Positions 18,572-27,532 of a stretch of DNA of 61,214 nt are shown piece after piece. Source of the stretch: Cryobacterium sp. N22 (lineage in GTDB: Bacteria; Actinomycetota; Actinomycetes; Actinomycetales; Microbacteriaceae); the NCBI RefSeq assembly GCF_002929555.1, contig NZ_PJJP01000026.1, positions 1 to 61,214 on the forward strand. The letters are read 5' to 3'. Made by a program: the position numbers and the translations under genes. The notes beneath the pieces are model-generated. The model made no database searches. It saw nothing but the letters and a program-made list of their open reading frames with translations, and was not told the origin of the DNA. Each line of letters starts with the position of its first letter. Position 1 is the stretch's first letter.

Positions 18572-19210
18572 GTGTACGAACTTCCGGTCGGCCTGCCGTC
18601 CGAACTTGTTCCGCTGTCGTGGCTGATCGGCGTCTGGGAAGGGTCGGGGATCCTCGACTACACCGTCGACGGCGAGAAGGTCACCCGTGAGTTCGGGCAC
18701 CGGATCAGCTTCAGCCACGACGGTCTGCCGCACCTGAACTACAGCTCGTACACCTGGCTCGAGCCCGAGGCAGCCGCCCCGGATGCCGACGGCACCGTCG
18801 CCCCGGCCGGCGCGCCGGTCCCGTTGATGACCGAGACTGGCTACTGGCGGCTCAGCCGCCCGCAGGAGCCCGGCGACCCGGGCCCCGGCCTGCTGCCCGG
18901 TGTCGGTCCGGTACCGTTCCAGACCGCGGAAGCCGTGGAGACGCTGCGGAACACCGACGGGGGCTTCGACATCGAGGTCAGCCTGGTGCATCCGGGCGGC
19001 ATCATCGAGCTCTACCTCGGCCAGGTGAAGGGCCCGCGCATCGATCTCGCCACCGACGCCATCGTGCAGTCCAGCGGTGCCAAGCCGTACGCGGCCGCGA
19101 CCCGGCTCTACGGCCTCGTCGATTCTCACCTGCTCTGGGCGTGGGACATCGCCGCGCTCGGCCAGGACCTGCAAACGCACGCGTCCGGCCGGCTCAGCCG
19201 CGCGTCGTAG
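18572..19210 (+). CDS. FABP-like/nitrobindin family heme-binding protein
   Basis: 212 aa from GTG 18572. The signature PLSWLIGVWEGSGILDY (GxWxGxG, about 15-31) opens a nitrobindin/DUF1794 beta-barrel, which in homologues binds ferric heme and reacts with NO or peroxynitrite. The proximal His near the C-terminus is expected in DSHLLWAWDIAALG (about residue 187). An acidic/proline-rich insertion (PEAAAPDADGTVAPAGAPVP) interrupts the barrel. It follows the 37-residue membrane peptide by 6 bp and overlaps the convergent membrane gene by 17 bp. Confidence 0.85.
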   Translation: MYELPVGLPSELVPLSWLIGVWEGSGILDYTVDGEKVTREFGHRISFSHDGLPHLNYSSYTWLEPEAAAPDADGTVAPAGAPVPLMTETGYWRLSRPQEPGDPGPGLLPGVGPVPFQTAEAVETLRNTDGGFDIEVSLVHPGGIIELYLGQVKGPRIDLATDAIVQSSGAKPYAAATRLYGLVDSHLLWAWDIAALGQDLQTHASGRLSRAS

Positions 19211-19856
19211 CCTGTTCCGCGGGCCGCGCCGTGACGGGACCCACCGTTACGGGCCGTAGCCGGCTGAGGCCGAAAACCGCGGCCCCGGCGACGATGACGG
19301 TCACGGCGATCAGCAGCACGTACCCGAACACCGAGCCGTACCCGGTGGCCGGGTCGAGGAAGGGATACGGCACCCAGCCGTCCGTCGCGCCGCGAACGAG
19401 CACCACGGCGCACCAGAGCACCGGGTAGATCAGCACCACCCACAGGCGCCGCCACGGCTGCGGGGCCCGGTCGGCGAACAACACCCAGTCGAGCAGGCAA
19501 TAAAGGGGGAACAATACGTGCAGCACGGTGTTGGCCCAGGGCAGCTCGACGCCGCCGGCCAGGCCGGTGAGCAGGGTGTTGTAGACCAGGCCCACCACGA
19601 TCATGTAGCCGGTGGTTGCCGCCCGCGCGAGCTCTAGCCAGGCCGGCGCCGGGCGGCCGAGCAGGCACAGTGCGGCGGTCAGGACGAGCGCCGCGGCCGC
19701 GAGCAGGTTGCTCTGGATCGTGAAGAAGCCGAAGAAGTTGACCGGGTTGATGGTGGTGCGTGCGGCCGTGGACAGGAACGTGGCGGTGACGGCGACACCG
19801 GTCAGCCCCGCCGCGAAAAGGCGAAGCACCGCAACGGAGGGGGCGGGGACGGTCAT
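19194..19856 (-). CDS. Pr6Pr-family integral membrane protein
   Basis: 220 aa, six predicted helices. Characteristic segments are NFFGFFTIQSNLLAAAAL, GYMIVVGLVYNTLLTGL, NTVLHVLFPLYCLLDWVLF and VLIYPVLWCAVVLVRGA, which resemble the Pr6Pr/FAR-17a-AIG1-like family. The function of the bacterial members is unknown. The Asn/His residues in membrane segments 2-4 recall the catalytic Thr/His pair of AIG1-type esterases, but that is a weak comparison. Its 3' end overlaps the nitrobindin-like gene on the other strand. Confidence 0.75.
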   Translation of the reverse strand: MTVPAPSVAVLRLFAAGLTGVAVTATFLSTAARTTINPVNFFGFFTIQSNLLAAAALVLTAALCLLGRPAPAWLELARAATTGYMIVVGLVYNTLLTGLAGGVELPWANTVLHVLFPLYCLLDWVLFADRAPQPWRRLWVVLIYPVLWCAVVLVRGATDGWVPYPFLDPATGYGSVFGYVLLIAVTVIVAGAAVFGLSRLRPVTVGPVTARPAEQATTRG

Positions 19857-20013
19857 CGGGAACTCCTTGCCTCGACGGGGTGGCCGCCGACGGGAATACG
19901 GGGTGCCGGTCAGGCCGTTGGGCTAGCATATGGGCCGGAGTTCCCCGTTGTCGACAGCGCCCCCGTCGGCCCCGAACCGGCAGCAGCCAGGGGATTTCAC
20001 AAAGGAGAGCCCG

Positions 20014-21198
20014 ATGACCAACCCCGCTGACTCGTTCGGTGCCGCCGCAGTGTCACCGCTGCTCGAACTCGACGGCGCCGTGCAGGCCGACGGCATCGAT
20101 GCCGGCGTGGCCGCTCACTACGGCAGCCCGAACACCGAACAGCGCCGGCTGCTGGCCGGAGCGGCCGTCGTGGACCTGTCGCACCGGGGGGTGCTCTCCA
20201 TCGTCGGGCCCGACCGGCTCACCTGGCTGAACTCAATGTCCAGCCAGGAACTGCGTGGCCTGACCCCCGGCCAGTCCACCGAAACCCTGTTGCTCGACCC
20301 GGCCGGCCACCTCGAATACGCCATCGCCCTGATCGACGACGGCGTCGAAAGCTGGCTGCTGGTCGAGGCCGCCGAACTGCCCGGCCTGCAGACCTGGCTC
20401 GACCGGATGCGGTTCACCCTGCGTGTGCAGGTCGTGGACCACACCCTCGCCTACGCCACCGTCGGCACCATGGCCGCGGACCCCGCGGCACTCCCGCTCA
20501 GCCCGGCGAGCCCGAACGGGGTGCCGTTGGTCTGGCACGACCCGTGGTCGGAGGTCGCGCCGGGCGGCTGGCAGTACGCCGCTGACACCGCCCACCCCGG
20601 CGCCGCCTGGCACTGGAGTGAGGTCCTGATCCCGCGGGCGGCGTTGCCCGACCTGCGAGACGCCGTCGCGGCCGGCACCGTGCAGGCCGCCGGGCTCCTG
20701 GCCCTCGAGGCGCTGCGCATCGCCGCCTGGCGTCCCCGCGGCGCCCTGGACGCCGACGAACGCACCATTCCGCACGAACTGGACTGGCTGCGCACCGCGG
20801 TGCACCTGAACAAGGGGTGCTACCGCGGCCAGGAAACCGTCGCGAAGGTGCACAACCTCGGCCACCCGCCGCGCCGGCTGGTGCTGCTGCACCTGGACGG
20901 CTCCGACTCGGTGCTGCCCGCGCACGGTGACGAGGTGCAGGGCGACAGGTTCGTCGCCAACGCCGAACCCGAGCGCCGCACCGTGGGCAGCATCACCTCC
21001 AGCGCCATTCACTACGAGCTCGGACCGATCGCCCTCGCCGTGGTCAAGCGCACGGTGCCGGGCACGGTGACCCTGCACGTGCTCTCCCAGGGCCTCTCGA
21101 TCACCGCCAGCCAGGAGGTCATCGTGCCGGAGTCGGCCGGGTCGGTGGCGGAGATCCCGCGGTTGCCGCGGTTGGGCGTACGGGTTCCGCGCGGCTGA
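20014..21198 (+). CDS. ygfZ: YgfZ/GcvT-like folate-binding protein
   Basis: 394 aa from the ATG at 20014, preceded by AAAGGAGA. GcvT-type barrel with the family hallmark KGCYRGQETVAKVHNLGHPP (about residues 268-287), whose cysteine is the conserved YgfZ Cys. YgfZ proteins use tetrahydrofolate and assist Fe-S cluster synthesis or repair, in the cytosol. N-terminal features: VVDLSHRGVLSIVGPDRLTW and LNSMSSQEL. Longer than E. coli YgfZ (326 aa) but typical for actinobacteria. Probably monocistronic. Confidence 0.9.
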   Translation: MTNPADSFGAAAVSPLLELDGAVQADGIDAGVAAHYGSPNTEQRRLLAGAAVVDLSHRGVLSIVGPDRLTWLNSMSSQELRGLTPGQSTETLLLDPAGHLEYAIALIDDGVESWLLVEAAELPGLQTWLDRMRFTLRVQVVDHTLAYATVGTMAADPAALPLSPASPNGVPLVWHDPWSEVAPGGWQYAADTAHPGAAWHWSEVLIPRAALPDLRDAVAAGTVQAAGLLALEALRIAAWRPRGALDADERTIPHELDWLRTAVHLNKGCYRGQETVAKVHNLGHPPRRLVLLHLDGSDSVLPAHGDEVQGDRFVANAEPERRTVGSITSSAIHYELGPIALAVVKRTVPGTVTLHVLSQGLSITASQEVIVPESAGSVAEIPRLPRLGVRVPRG

Positions 21199-21274
21199 AA
21201 GCGGCGCATCCGGCGGGACTTTCGTCACGCACACGGGTGCGGTGTGCCCGCGTGCGCCTCGCTAGAGTTGGAGC

Positions 21275-22024
21275 ATGTCTGCTCCCTATACCCTCATCCT
21301 TCTCCGCCACGGCAACAGCACCTGGAACCAGCAAAACCTCTTCACCGGTTGGGTGGATGTGCGTCTGAGCGACCAGGGCCGGGCCGAGGCGCTGCGCGCC
21401 GGCGAGCTGCTGGCCGAGTCCGGCCTGCTGCCGGACATCCTGCACACCTCGGTGCTCACCCGCGCCATCCAGACCGCGAACATCGCCCTCGAAGAGGCCG
21501 ACCGCCTCTGGATCGACGTCAAGCGCTCCTGGCGCCTCAACGAGCGCCACTACGGCGCCCTGCAGGGCCTGGACAAGGCCGAGACCCTCGCCACCTACGG
21601 TCCGGAGCAGTTCCAGACCTGGCGTCGTTCGTTCGACGTGCCGCCGCCCGTGCTCGACGACTCCTCCGAGTGGTCCCAGGCCAACGACGCCCGTTACGCG
21701 GACCTCGGTGACGACCTGCCCCGCACCGAAAGCCTCAAGGACGTCATCGCGCGAATGCTGCCGTACTGGGAGTCCGACATCGCCGCTGACCTCCGCACCG
21801 GCAAGACCGTGCTCGTCACCGCGCACGGCAACTCGCTGCGCGCCCTGGTCAAGCACCTCGACGGTGTCTCCGACGCCGACATCGCCGACCTGAACATCCC
21901 CACCGGCATCCCGTTGGTCTACCGCCTCGACGAAGACCTCAAGCCGATCGGAGCCGGCGAGTACCTCGACCCCGCCGCTGCCGCTGCCGGCGCCGCCGCC
22001 GTCGCGGCCCAGGGCAAGAAGTAA
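21275..22024 (+). CDS. gpmA: 2,3-bisphosphoglycerate-dependent phosphoglycerate mutase
   Basis: 249 aa. Catalytic [20 protein letters not shown] (phosphohistidine RHG, residue ~11), the acid [15 protein letters not shown], and the second histidine [16 protein letters not shown]. It interconverts 3- and 2-phosphoglycerate in glycolysis. TAGAGT at 21263-21268 ends 6 nt before the ATG (leaderless pattern). A strong terminator follows 14 bp after the stop. Confidence 0.97.
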   Translation: MSAPYTLILLRHGNSTWNQQNLFTGWVDVRLSDQGRAEALRAGELLAESGLLPDILHTSVLTRAIQTANIALEEADRLWIDVKRSWRLNERHYGALQGLDKAETLATYGPEQFQTWRRSFDVPPPVLDDSSEWSQANDARYADLGDDLPRTESLKDVIARMLPYWESDIAADLRTGKTVLVTAHGNSLRALVKHLDGVSDADIADLNIPTGIPLVYRLDEDLKPIGAGEYLDPAAAAAGAAAVAAQGKK

Positions 22025-22037
22025 CCCACCAGCCCTA

Positions 22038-22072
22038 CGAAAAAGCCCCCGTCACTGACGGGGGCTTTTTCG
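22038..22072. terminator. Rho-independent terminator after gpmA
   Basis: Perfect 17-bp stem CGAAAAAGCCCCCGTCA (22038-22054) with 22056-22072 around a single unpaired base (three-base loop in practice). A-rich and T-rich flanks make it bidirectional, serving gpmA. Confidence 0.93.
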
Positions 22073-22165
22073 TTGGTCGAGCTTCACTGCCGTTGTTCGA
22101 GCTTCACAGCCGTAGATCGAGCTTGTCGAGATCCCGTGCGAGGTCTCGACAGGCTCGACCAGTGG
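22073..22165. repeat. GGTCGAGCTTGTCGAGA-type palindromic repeat
   Basis: TCGAGCTTGTCGAGA (22117-22131) pairs with TCTCGACAGGCTCGA (22144-22158). Three partial GGTCGAGCTTCAC-like units precede it. Elements of this kind are, from memory, common intergenic palindromes in Microbacteriaceae and relatives. Lies between gpmA and phoU 3' ends. Confidence 0.7.
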
Positions 22166-22176
22166 GGTGTCGAGAT

Positions 22177-22839
22177 CTACGCGTCGGTCGGCGTCGGCTG
22201 TTGCCAGTCGCCGGTGCCCAGGTACTGCACCTTCTTGGCGATCGACACCGCGTGGTCGGCGAACCGCTCGTGGTAGCGGCTGGCGAGGGTGGCGTCGACG
22301 GTGTCGGCGGCCTGGCCCTTCCAGGTCTCGCCGAGCACGGCGTCGAACACGCTCAGGTGCAACGCGTCCACCTTGTCGTCCTCATTGCGGATGGCCTCGG
22401 CCAGCGCCATGTCCTCGGTGGTGAGCAGCTCGGCGAGCATCTTCGCGATCTTCACGTCGAGAGCGCCCATCTCGGCGAACGTCGGGCGCAGGCTCTTGGG
22501 GATCACCTTGTCGGGGAACCGGTACCTGGCCAGCTGCGAGATGTGCGTTGACATGTCGCCCATTCGCTCGAGCGACGCGCTGATCCGCAGCGCGCTCACG
22601 ACGATGCGCAGGTCCCTGGCCACCGGCTGCTGCCGGGCCAGGATGGTGATGGCCAGCTCATCGAGCTCAACGGTGAGAGCGTCGATCTTGTCGTCGTCGG
22701 CGATGACCTCTTCGGCCAGCGCCACATCGGACTTGTTGAAAGCCTTGGTGGCCTTCTCGATGGAGATGGCCACGAGGCGCGCGATCTCGGCGAGGCGGTC
22801 CTGCACCTCGGCGAGCTCTTGCTGAAATACTTCACGCAT
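22177..22839 (-). CDS. phoU: PhoU, phosphate signalling protein
   Basis: 220 aa from the ATG at 22839; the open frame continues far upstream but overlaps senX3 and is not real. Two three-helix PhoU bundles, with metal-binding E/DxxxD motifs (ADDDKIDALTVELDE and NEDDKVDALHLSVFD) and LERMGDMSTHISQLARYR. PhoU links PstSCAB to the sensor kinase, restraining RegX3 when phosphate is ample. It is divergent from senX3 across 183 bp. Confidence 0.96.
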   Translation of the reverse strand: MREVFQQELAEVQDRLAEIARLVAISIEKATKAFNKSDVALAEEVIADDDKIDALTVELDELAITILARQQPVARDLRIVVSALRISASLERMGDMSTHISQLARYRFPDKVIPKSLRPTFAEMGALDVKIAKMLAELLTTEDMALAEAIRNEDDKVDALHLSVFDAVLGETWKGQAADTVDATLASRYHERFADHAVSIAKKVQYLGTGDWQQPTPTDA

Positions 22840-23022
22840 TGTGTCTGTGGTCCTTCCTGGTCGCGCCAAAGCGCGCGAACGCATGAGACCCGCCTGGCCC
22901 CCGATCAATACTGCCGAACGCGGGTTAACGGCAGGTGCCGTGCGACTGAACAGTAACCAAAGTAGCGTGTGACCACCCTTGCCGTCGTGATCGACCCGTG
23001 CCAGAGTCACTAATCTGGTGAA

Positions 23023-24177
23023 ATGGAATCGACCTGGCTTGTGTTGCTGTCCCTGGCACTGGGCCTCACCGTCGGCGGCGGGTTCGTGACCCTGCTGTAT
23101 GTCGCGGAGCGACACGGCAAACGGGCCGCCGAGGTGGTCAACCCGGCGGTTCCGGACGGCATCGACCAGGTGCTCGACGCCCTGGAGAGTGCCGGAGCCG
23201 TGCTGGACCCGTCGAACAACGTCATCAAGTCCTCGCCGGGAGCGCTGAGCATGGGACTGGTCGTGAACCAGCAGCTGGCGCATCCGGAGCTGCTGGACCT
23301 GGCCCGCGGTGTGCGCCGCACCGGCGAGGCCGTGTCGGAGGATTTGGTGCTCTCCCGGGGCCCGTTCGGTGACGCGAGCATGCACGTGCGGGTGCGGCTG
23401 GCCCGGCTGGGCTCCCGCTACGTGCTGCTGCTCGCCGAGGACCGCACCGAGGCGTTCAGGCTCGACGAGGTGCGCCGGGACTTCGTCGCCAACATCAGCC
23501 ACGAACTGAAGACCCCGATCGCCGCCGTCGGGCTGCTCGCCGAGGCCCTCGGCCACGCGGCCGACGAGCCCGTGCAGGTGCGCCGTTTCGCCGACCGGCT
23601 CACCACCGAGGCCGGCCGGCTGGCCCGGCTCACCCAGGAGATCATCGAACTCTCCAGGCTGCAGGCCCAGGACGCGCTCCGGGAACCGGAGCTGCTCGAC
23701 ATCGACGACATCGTGGCCGCCGGCATCGACCAGAACCGGGTCGTGGCGGATGCCGACCGCATCACCATCGCGGTGGGCAAGAAGTCCCGCGCCAGGGTCT
23801 ACGGCGACGAGAGACTGCTCGTGATGGCCGTGCACAACCTGGTCGCCAACGCCGTGCACTACTCCGCGCCGGGCTCCAGGGTCGGTGTGGGAGCGCGGGT
23901 GTCGGACGGGGTGATCCAGATCACCGTCACCGACCAGGGCGTCGGCATCCCGGAGGGCGACCTGGACCGGATCTTCGAGAGGTTCTTCCGCGTCGACCAG
24001 GCCCGGTCCCGCAACACCGGCGGCACCGGCCTGGGCCTGGCCATCGTCAAACACGTCGTGCAGATCCATGGCGGCGACATCCGGGTCTGGTCACAGCCCG
24101 GCCACGGTTCGACCTTCACCATCCGCCTGCCAGAGGCGACCCACCCCGCACCAGCGGCGACAGGAGACACCCCATGA
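23023..24177 (+). CDS. senX3: SenX3-type phosphate sensor histidine kinase
   Basis: 384 aa. One N-terminal membrane helix (LVLLSLALGLTVGGGFVTLL, residues 6-25; a second short segment may follow), a PAS-like region (~50-140), HisKA with DFVANISHELKTPIAAVG (His160), and HATPase with N box VMAVHNLVANAVHY, G1 DQGVGIPEGDL and G2 GGTGLGLAIV. In the family it senses phosphate indirectly through Pst/PhoU and phosphorylates RegX3. TAATCT at 23011-23016 ends 6 nt before the ATG. The stop overlaps regX3 (ATGA). Confidence 0.94.
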   Translation: MESTWLVLLSLALGLTVGGGFVTLLYVAERHGKRAAEVVNPAVPDGIDQVLDALESAGAVLDPSNNVIKSSPGALSMGLVVNQQLAHPELLDLARGVRRTGEAVSEDLVLSRGPFGDASMHVRVRLARLGSRYVLLLAEDRTEAFRLDEVRRDFVANISHELKTPIAAVGLLAEALGHAADEPVQVRRFADRLTTEAGRLARLTQEIIELSRLQAQDALREPELLDIDDIVAAGIDQNRVVADADRITIAVGKKSRARVYGDERLLVMAVHNLVANAVHYSAPGSRVGVGARVSDGVIQITVTDQGVGIPEGDLDRIFERFFRVDQARSRNTGGTGLGLAIVKHVVQIHGGDIRVWSQPGHGSTFTIRLPEATHPAPAATGDTP

Positions 24178-24854
24178 CCCGAATCCTTCTTGTTGAAGAC
24201 GAGCAGGCACTGAGCGAGCCGCTGAGCTTCCTGCTCGAACGGGAGGGCTACGAGGTGACCGTGGCGGAGGACGGCCCGAGCGCCCTGGCCGAATTCGACA
24301 AGGCCGGCGCCGACCTGGTGCTGCTGGACCTCATGCTGCCCGGCCTCCCCGGCACCGAGGTGTGCCGGGAGATCCGCACCCGGTCCGCGGTGCCGATCAT
24401 CATGCTCACCGCCAAGGATTCCGAGGTCGACATCGTCGTGGGGCTCGAGCTGGGCGCCGACGACTACGTCACCAAGCCGTACTCGACCCGGGAACTGCTC
24501 GCGCGCATCCGGGCCGTGTCGCGCCGGCACACCGACCCGGCTGAAGAGGATGACGGGGTCCTCGCCGCCGGCACCGTGCGGATGGACATCGAACGGCACA
24601 CGGTGTCGGTGTCCGGCAGCGTGGTGAACATGCCGCTGAAGGAATTCGAACTGCTCGAGTTCCTGCTGCGCAACGCCGGCCGGGTACTCACCCGCGGTCA
24701 GCTGATCGACCGGGTCTGGGGCACCGACTACTTCGGCGACACCAAGACCCTCGACGTGCACATCAAACGGATCCGCTCGCGCATCGAGGCGACCCCGTCG
24801 GAGCCGACGATGCTCGTCACCGTGCGCGGACTGGGCTACCGCTTCGAGGCCTGA
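24174..24854 (+). CDS. regX3: RegX3/PhoB-type response regulator
   Basis: 226 aa. Receiver domain with acidic pair ED at 8-9, phospho-acceptor Asp52 (LVLLDLMLPG) and Lys in VTKPYSTREL; OmpR-type winged helix (about 130-225) with NMPLKEFELLEFLLRNAGRV and KTLDVHIKRIRSRI. Overlaps senX3 by 4 nt. Likely regulator of the pstS and ppk Pho boxes found in this window (inference). Confidence 0.95.
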   Translation: MTRILLVEDEQALSEPLSFLLEREGYEVTVAEDGPSALAEFDKAGADLVLLDLMLPGLPGTEVCREIRTRSAVPIIMLTAKDSEVDIVVGLELGADDYVTKPYSTRELLARIRAVSRRHTDPAEEDDGVLAAGTVRMDIERHTVSVSGSVVNMPLKEFELLEFLLRNAGRVLTRGQLIDRVWGTDYFGDTKTLDVHIKRIRSRIEATPSEPTMLVTVRGLGYRFEA

Positions 24855-24890
24855 CCCGCCCGGGGGGCGGTGATTCGCCCCAGATACGTC

Positions 24891-24925
24891 AAAATGCCCC
24901 TTGGCTTTCGCTCAAGGGGCATTTT
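24891..24925. terminator. Bidirectional terminator, type A palindrome
   Basis: Perfect 13-bp stem AAAATGCCCCTTG (24891-24903) with CAAGGGGCATTTT (24913-24925), 9-nt loop, A/T ends on both sides. Lies between the convergent regX3 and lpqE-like genes. Sequence relative of 30399-30435. Confidence 0.88.
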
Positions 24926-24944
24926 GCGCGTAGTCGCGGACCGG

Positions 24945-25502
24945 TTACGGGGCCGGGGTGGCTTCCGGGGTGGCTTCCGGCGCCGGGACCTCGGCGGCAG
25001 GTACCGTGGGCGTCACCGTGGGAACCGGAGGTTCGGTGGGAACCAGGGTGGAGTACTCCGCGAGGGTGCCGTCGAGCACGGGAACGAGCAGCTCGATGCC
25101 GGTCAGGTCGCCGTACTGGAAGTACACCGGGAACAGCGAACCGGCCGACGCGTTGAGGTTCTGGACGGGGACACTCTCGCCACCGGGGATCCCGATCTCG
25201 GTGGTCGCGTTCGCGTCGATCGTCAGGGTCTTGTCGACCTTCTCGTCGACCCCCTCGTACTGCACGAGCAGCTCGATGTCTTCGTCGGCGCTGTTCACCA
25301 CGTGCACGACGAGGTTGGCGTTCTCACCGTCGTCGGTGATCAGCATCGCATTGCGGATCGCCAGGTCGCCCAGGTCCCCGCTGACGCCGTCGCTGGCGTC
25401 GTAATGGATGGTCGTCGCCTGGGGGGCGAACAGATTGCATCCGCTGGTGCCCAACAGGATGCCGGCCGCCACTACGACGGTTGCCATGGTTCGCGCTCTC
25501 AC
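24945..25502 (-). CDS. LpqE-like lipoprotein
   Basis: 185 aa from GTG 25502, with GGAGGTCTT just upstream. Signal peptide ends in a lipobox, LLGTSGCNLF (Cys about residue 22). The mature part is a small beta-sandwich (~25-150) followed by a Pro/Thr/Glu/Ala tail (VPTEPPVPTVTPTVPAAEV). M. tuberculosis lpqE is adjacent to carD in the same divergent arrangement, which is the main reason for the name; biochemical function is unknown. Exported and membrane-anchored. Confidence 0.8.
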   Translation of the reverse strand: MRARTMATVVVAAGILLGTSGCNLFAPQATTIHYDASDGVSGDLGDLAIRNAMLITDDGENANLVVHVVNSADEDIELLVQYEGVDEKVDKTLTIDANATTEIGIPGGESVPVQNLNASAGSLFPVYFQYGDLTGIELLVPVLDGTLAEYSTLVPTEPPVPTVTPTVPAAEVPAPEATPEATPAP

Positions 25503-25679
25503 AAGACCTCCACAAGAGTTCAGCGTTCAGCCCAAGTGGCGTGAACGCTGCAGATTTGGATCGAGTTTACCTTACGGAACCGGGCCGGGCAGGGCGCACC
25601 CTGATGAGCCGCGAATATCCCCTCAAAAGGGTGTCGGGGAGGGGTGGTATCATAGACGTTGCTGAAGGGATATCAATAC

Positions 25680-26162
25680 ATGTTATTTGAAGTCGGCGAA
25701 ACAGTCGTTTATCCCCACCACGGCGCTGCGACGATCACCGAGGTGAAAACTCGCATCATCAAGGGTGAAGAAAAACTGTATTTGAAGCTCAACGTCACCC
25801 AGGGGGACCTCACCATCGAGGTGCCCGCCGAGAACGTCGATCTTGTCGGTGTGCGCGACGTGATCGGCCAGGACGGCCTCGACCGGGTGTTCGAAGTCCT
25901 GCGGGCACCGTTCACCGAGGAACCCACCAACTGGTCACGCCGGTACAAGGCCAACCTGGAGAAACTCGCCAGCGGCGACGTCATCAAGGTGTCCGAGGTC
26001 GTGCGCGACTTGTGGCGCCGGGACCAGGACCGCGGCCTGTCGGCCGGGGAGAAGCGGATGCTCGCGAAGGCGCGGCAGATCCTCATCTCCGAACTGGCCC
26101 TGGCCGAGAAGACCGACGAGGACCAGGCGTCAACTGTGCTCGATGAGGTGCTCGCCTCGTAG
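25680..26162 (+). CDS. carD: CarD-family transcription regulator
   Basis: 160 aa from the ATG at 25680 ([20 protein letters not shown]), which aligns with known CarD starts and has GAAGGGA upstream. The RNA-polymerase interaction domain (1-60, Tudor-like) is followed by a helical DNA-binding domain with [20 protein letters not shown] and the conserved Trp in [10 protein letters not shown]. CarD binds the RNAP beta subunit and stabilises open complexes at rRNA and other promoters. First gene of the carD-ispDF-cysS-rlmB stretch. Confidence 0.96.
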   Translation: MLFEVGETVVYPHHGAATITEVKTRIIKGEEKLYLKLNVTQGDLTIEVPAENVDLVGVRDVIGQDGLDRVFEVLRAPFTEEPTNWSRRYKANLEKLASGDVIKVSEVVRDLWRRDQDRGLSAGEKRMLAKARQILISELALAEKTDEDQASTVLDEVLAS

Positions 26163-26181
26163 TATTACCTGTTCGTACGAC

Positions 26182-26207
26182 AGGCGGCGCCCCGCGGTGC
26201 CGCCTTT
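26182..26207 (+). terminator. Hairpin after carD
   Basis: AGGCGGC (26182-26188) pairs with GCCGCCT (26199-26205), extended by one G-T and one C-G pair around a 6-nt loop; three T residues follow. Probable terminator or attenuator before ispDF. Confidence 0.6.
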
Positions 26208-26280
26208 CGCACGTCCAGCCCAACCTCGCGTCACCCCTTCCCACCCTGCGTCACCGCGCCCCACCAGATAGCCTCCAGAC

Positions 26281-27528
26281 ATGACTGAATTCCCGGTTGC
26301 CGCCGTCGCGGTCATCGTCGTCGCCGCCGGAAGCGGCAGCAGGCTCGGCCGAGACCAGCCCAAGGCGTTCGTGCCGCTGCACGACCGCAGCATCCTCGAA
26401 CACGCCCTCACCGGGGTGTTCGGCCTGAACGAACCGGCCCAGGTCATCGTGATGGCCCCCGAAGCCCAACTGGCCGACGCCAGGGACATCGCCGGTCGAG
26501 TCGCCGGCCCCGCCGCCGGCTACCTCGACGTCGTCGCCGGCGGCGACACCCGCCAGGCGTCCGTGGCCCGCGGGCTCGCCCGGGTGCGCGCCGGCGTCAC
26601 CGTGGTGCTCGTGCACGACGCCGCCAGGGCGCTCGCCCCCGCCGCCCAGCTCGACGCCGTCGTGGCCGCCGTGCGCGCCACCGGGCACGGCATCGTGCCC
26701 GGCCTGCCCGTGGTCGACACCATCAAGAGCGTCGACGCGGCCGCCACCATCCTGGGCACCGTCGACAGGTCGCAGCTCTCCGCCGTGCAGACCCCGCAGG
26801 GTTTTCCCCGCAGCATGCTCGACGGCGCCTTCGCCTGGGCGGCCACGCTGCCGGCCGCGGATGCGCAGGATCTCACCGACGACGCGGCGCTGGTCGCCGC
26901 GGCCGGCAACACCGTCAGCGTCATCCCCGGCGACCCGCTGGCGTTCAAGGTCACCACGGCGTGGGACCTGCGCCGCGCGGAACTCCTGCTCGGCGACGCC
27001 GCCGGCGCACCGGCATCCGCCGACCCGCGGGTGGGCACGGGCCTGGACGTGCACGCCTTCGACGACACCAGCGACCTGTGGCTGGCCGGCCTGCACTGGC
27101 CGGGGGAGCGGGGCCTGTCCGGGCACAGTGACGGTGACGCCGCCGTGCACGCCATCTGCGATGCCCTGCTCGCCGCCGCGGGTCTGGGCGACATCGGCCA
27201 GGTCTTCGGCACCGCAGACCCCCGCCTCACCGACGCGCACGGAGAGGTGTTCCTCACCGAGACCCTGCGCCTGGTCACCGAGGCCGGCTACAGGGTCGGC
27301 AACGTCACCGTGCAGATCATCGGCAACCGTCCCAAGCTCGCCCCGCGCCGGGTCGAAGCGCAGGAACTGCTCGCCGGCATCCTGCACGCCCCGGTGTCGG
27401 TGTCGGCGACCACCACCGACGCCCTGGGCTTCACCGGACGCGGCGAGGGCATCGCCGCCCTGGCCACCGCACTGCTCATGCCGCAAGCAGCTCCACCCGA
27501 GCATCCGACCGACCCTCGCCTAAACTGA
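26281..27528 (+). CDS. ispDF: IspDF, fused MEP cytidylyltransferase / MEcPP synthase
   Basis: 415 aa. IspD domain (about 1-240): [20 protein letters not shown] nucleotide-binding loop, [22 protein letters not shown], and a QTPQGF motif. IspF domain (about 245-405): [10 protein letters not shown] metal site (Asp/His), [18 protein letters not shown] and [16 protein letters not shown]. The two catalyse non-consecutive steps of the non-mevalonate isoprenoid pathway. In M. tuberculosis they are separate adjacent genes; fusion is known in other bacteria. TAGCCT at 26269-26274 ends 6 nt before the ATG. Confidence 0.96.
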   Translation: MTEFPVAAVAVIVVAAGSGSRLGRDQPKAFVPLHDRSILEHALTGVFGLNEPAQVIVMAPEAQLADARDIAGRVAGPAAGYLDVVAGGDTRQASVARGLARVRAGVTVVLVHDAARALAPAAQLDAVVAAVRATGHGIVPGLPVVDTIKSVDAAATILGTVDRSQLSAVQTPQGFPRSMLDGAFAWAATLPAADAQDLTDDAALVAAAGNTVSVIPGDPLAFKVTTAWDLRRAELLLGDAAGAPASADPRVGTGLDVHAFDDTSDLWLAGLHWPGERGLSGHSDGDAAVHAICDALLAAAGLGDIGQVFGTADPRLTDAHGEVFLTETLRLVTEAGYRVGNVTVQIIGNRPKLAPRRVEAQELLAGILHAPVSVSATTTDALGFTGRGEGIAALATALLMPQAAPPEHPTDPRLN

Positions 27529-27532
27529 ACCA

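Noticed and set aside
22921..22960. Pho box in the phoU-senX3 gap
   Set aside because: GTTAACGGCAG and GTTACTGTTCA occur but are not in 11-bp direct-repeat phase; too weak to call.
22840..24069. Upstream continuation of the phoU frame giving 630 residues
   Set aside because: It is antisense to senX3, and PhoU family length and start (MREVFQQEL) match 22839.
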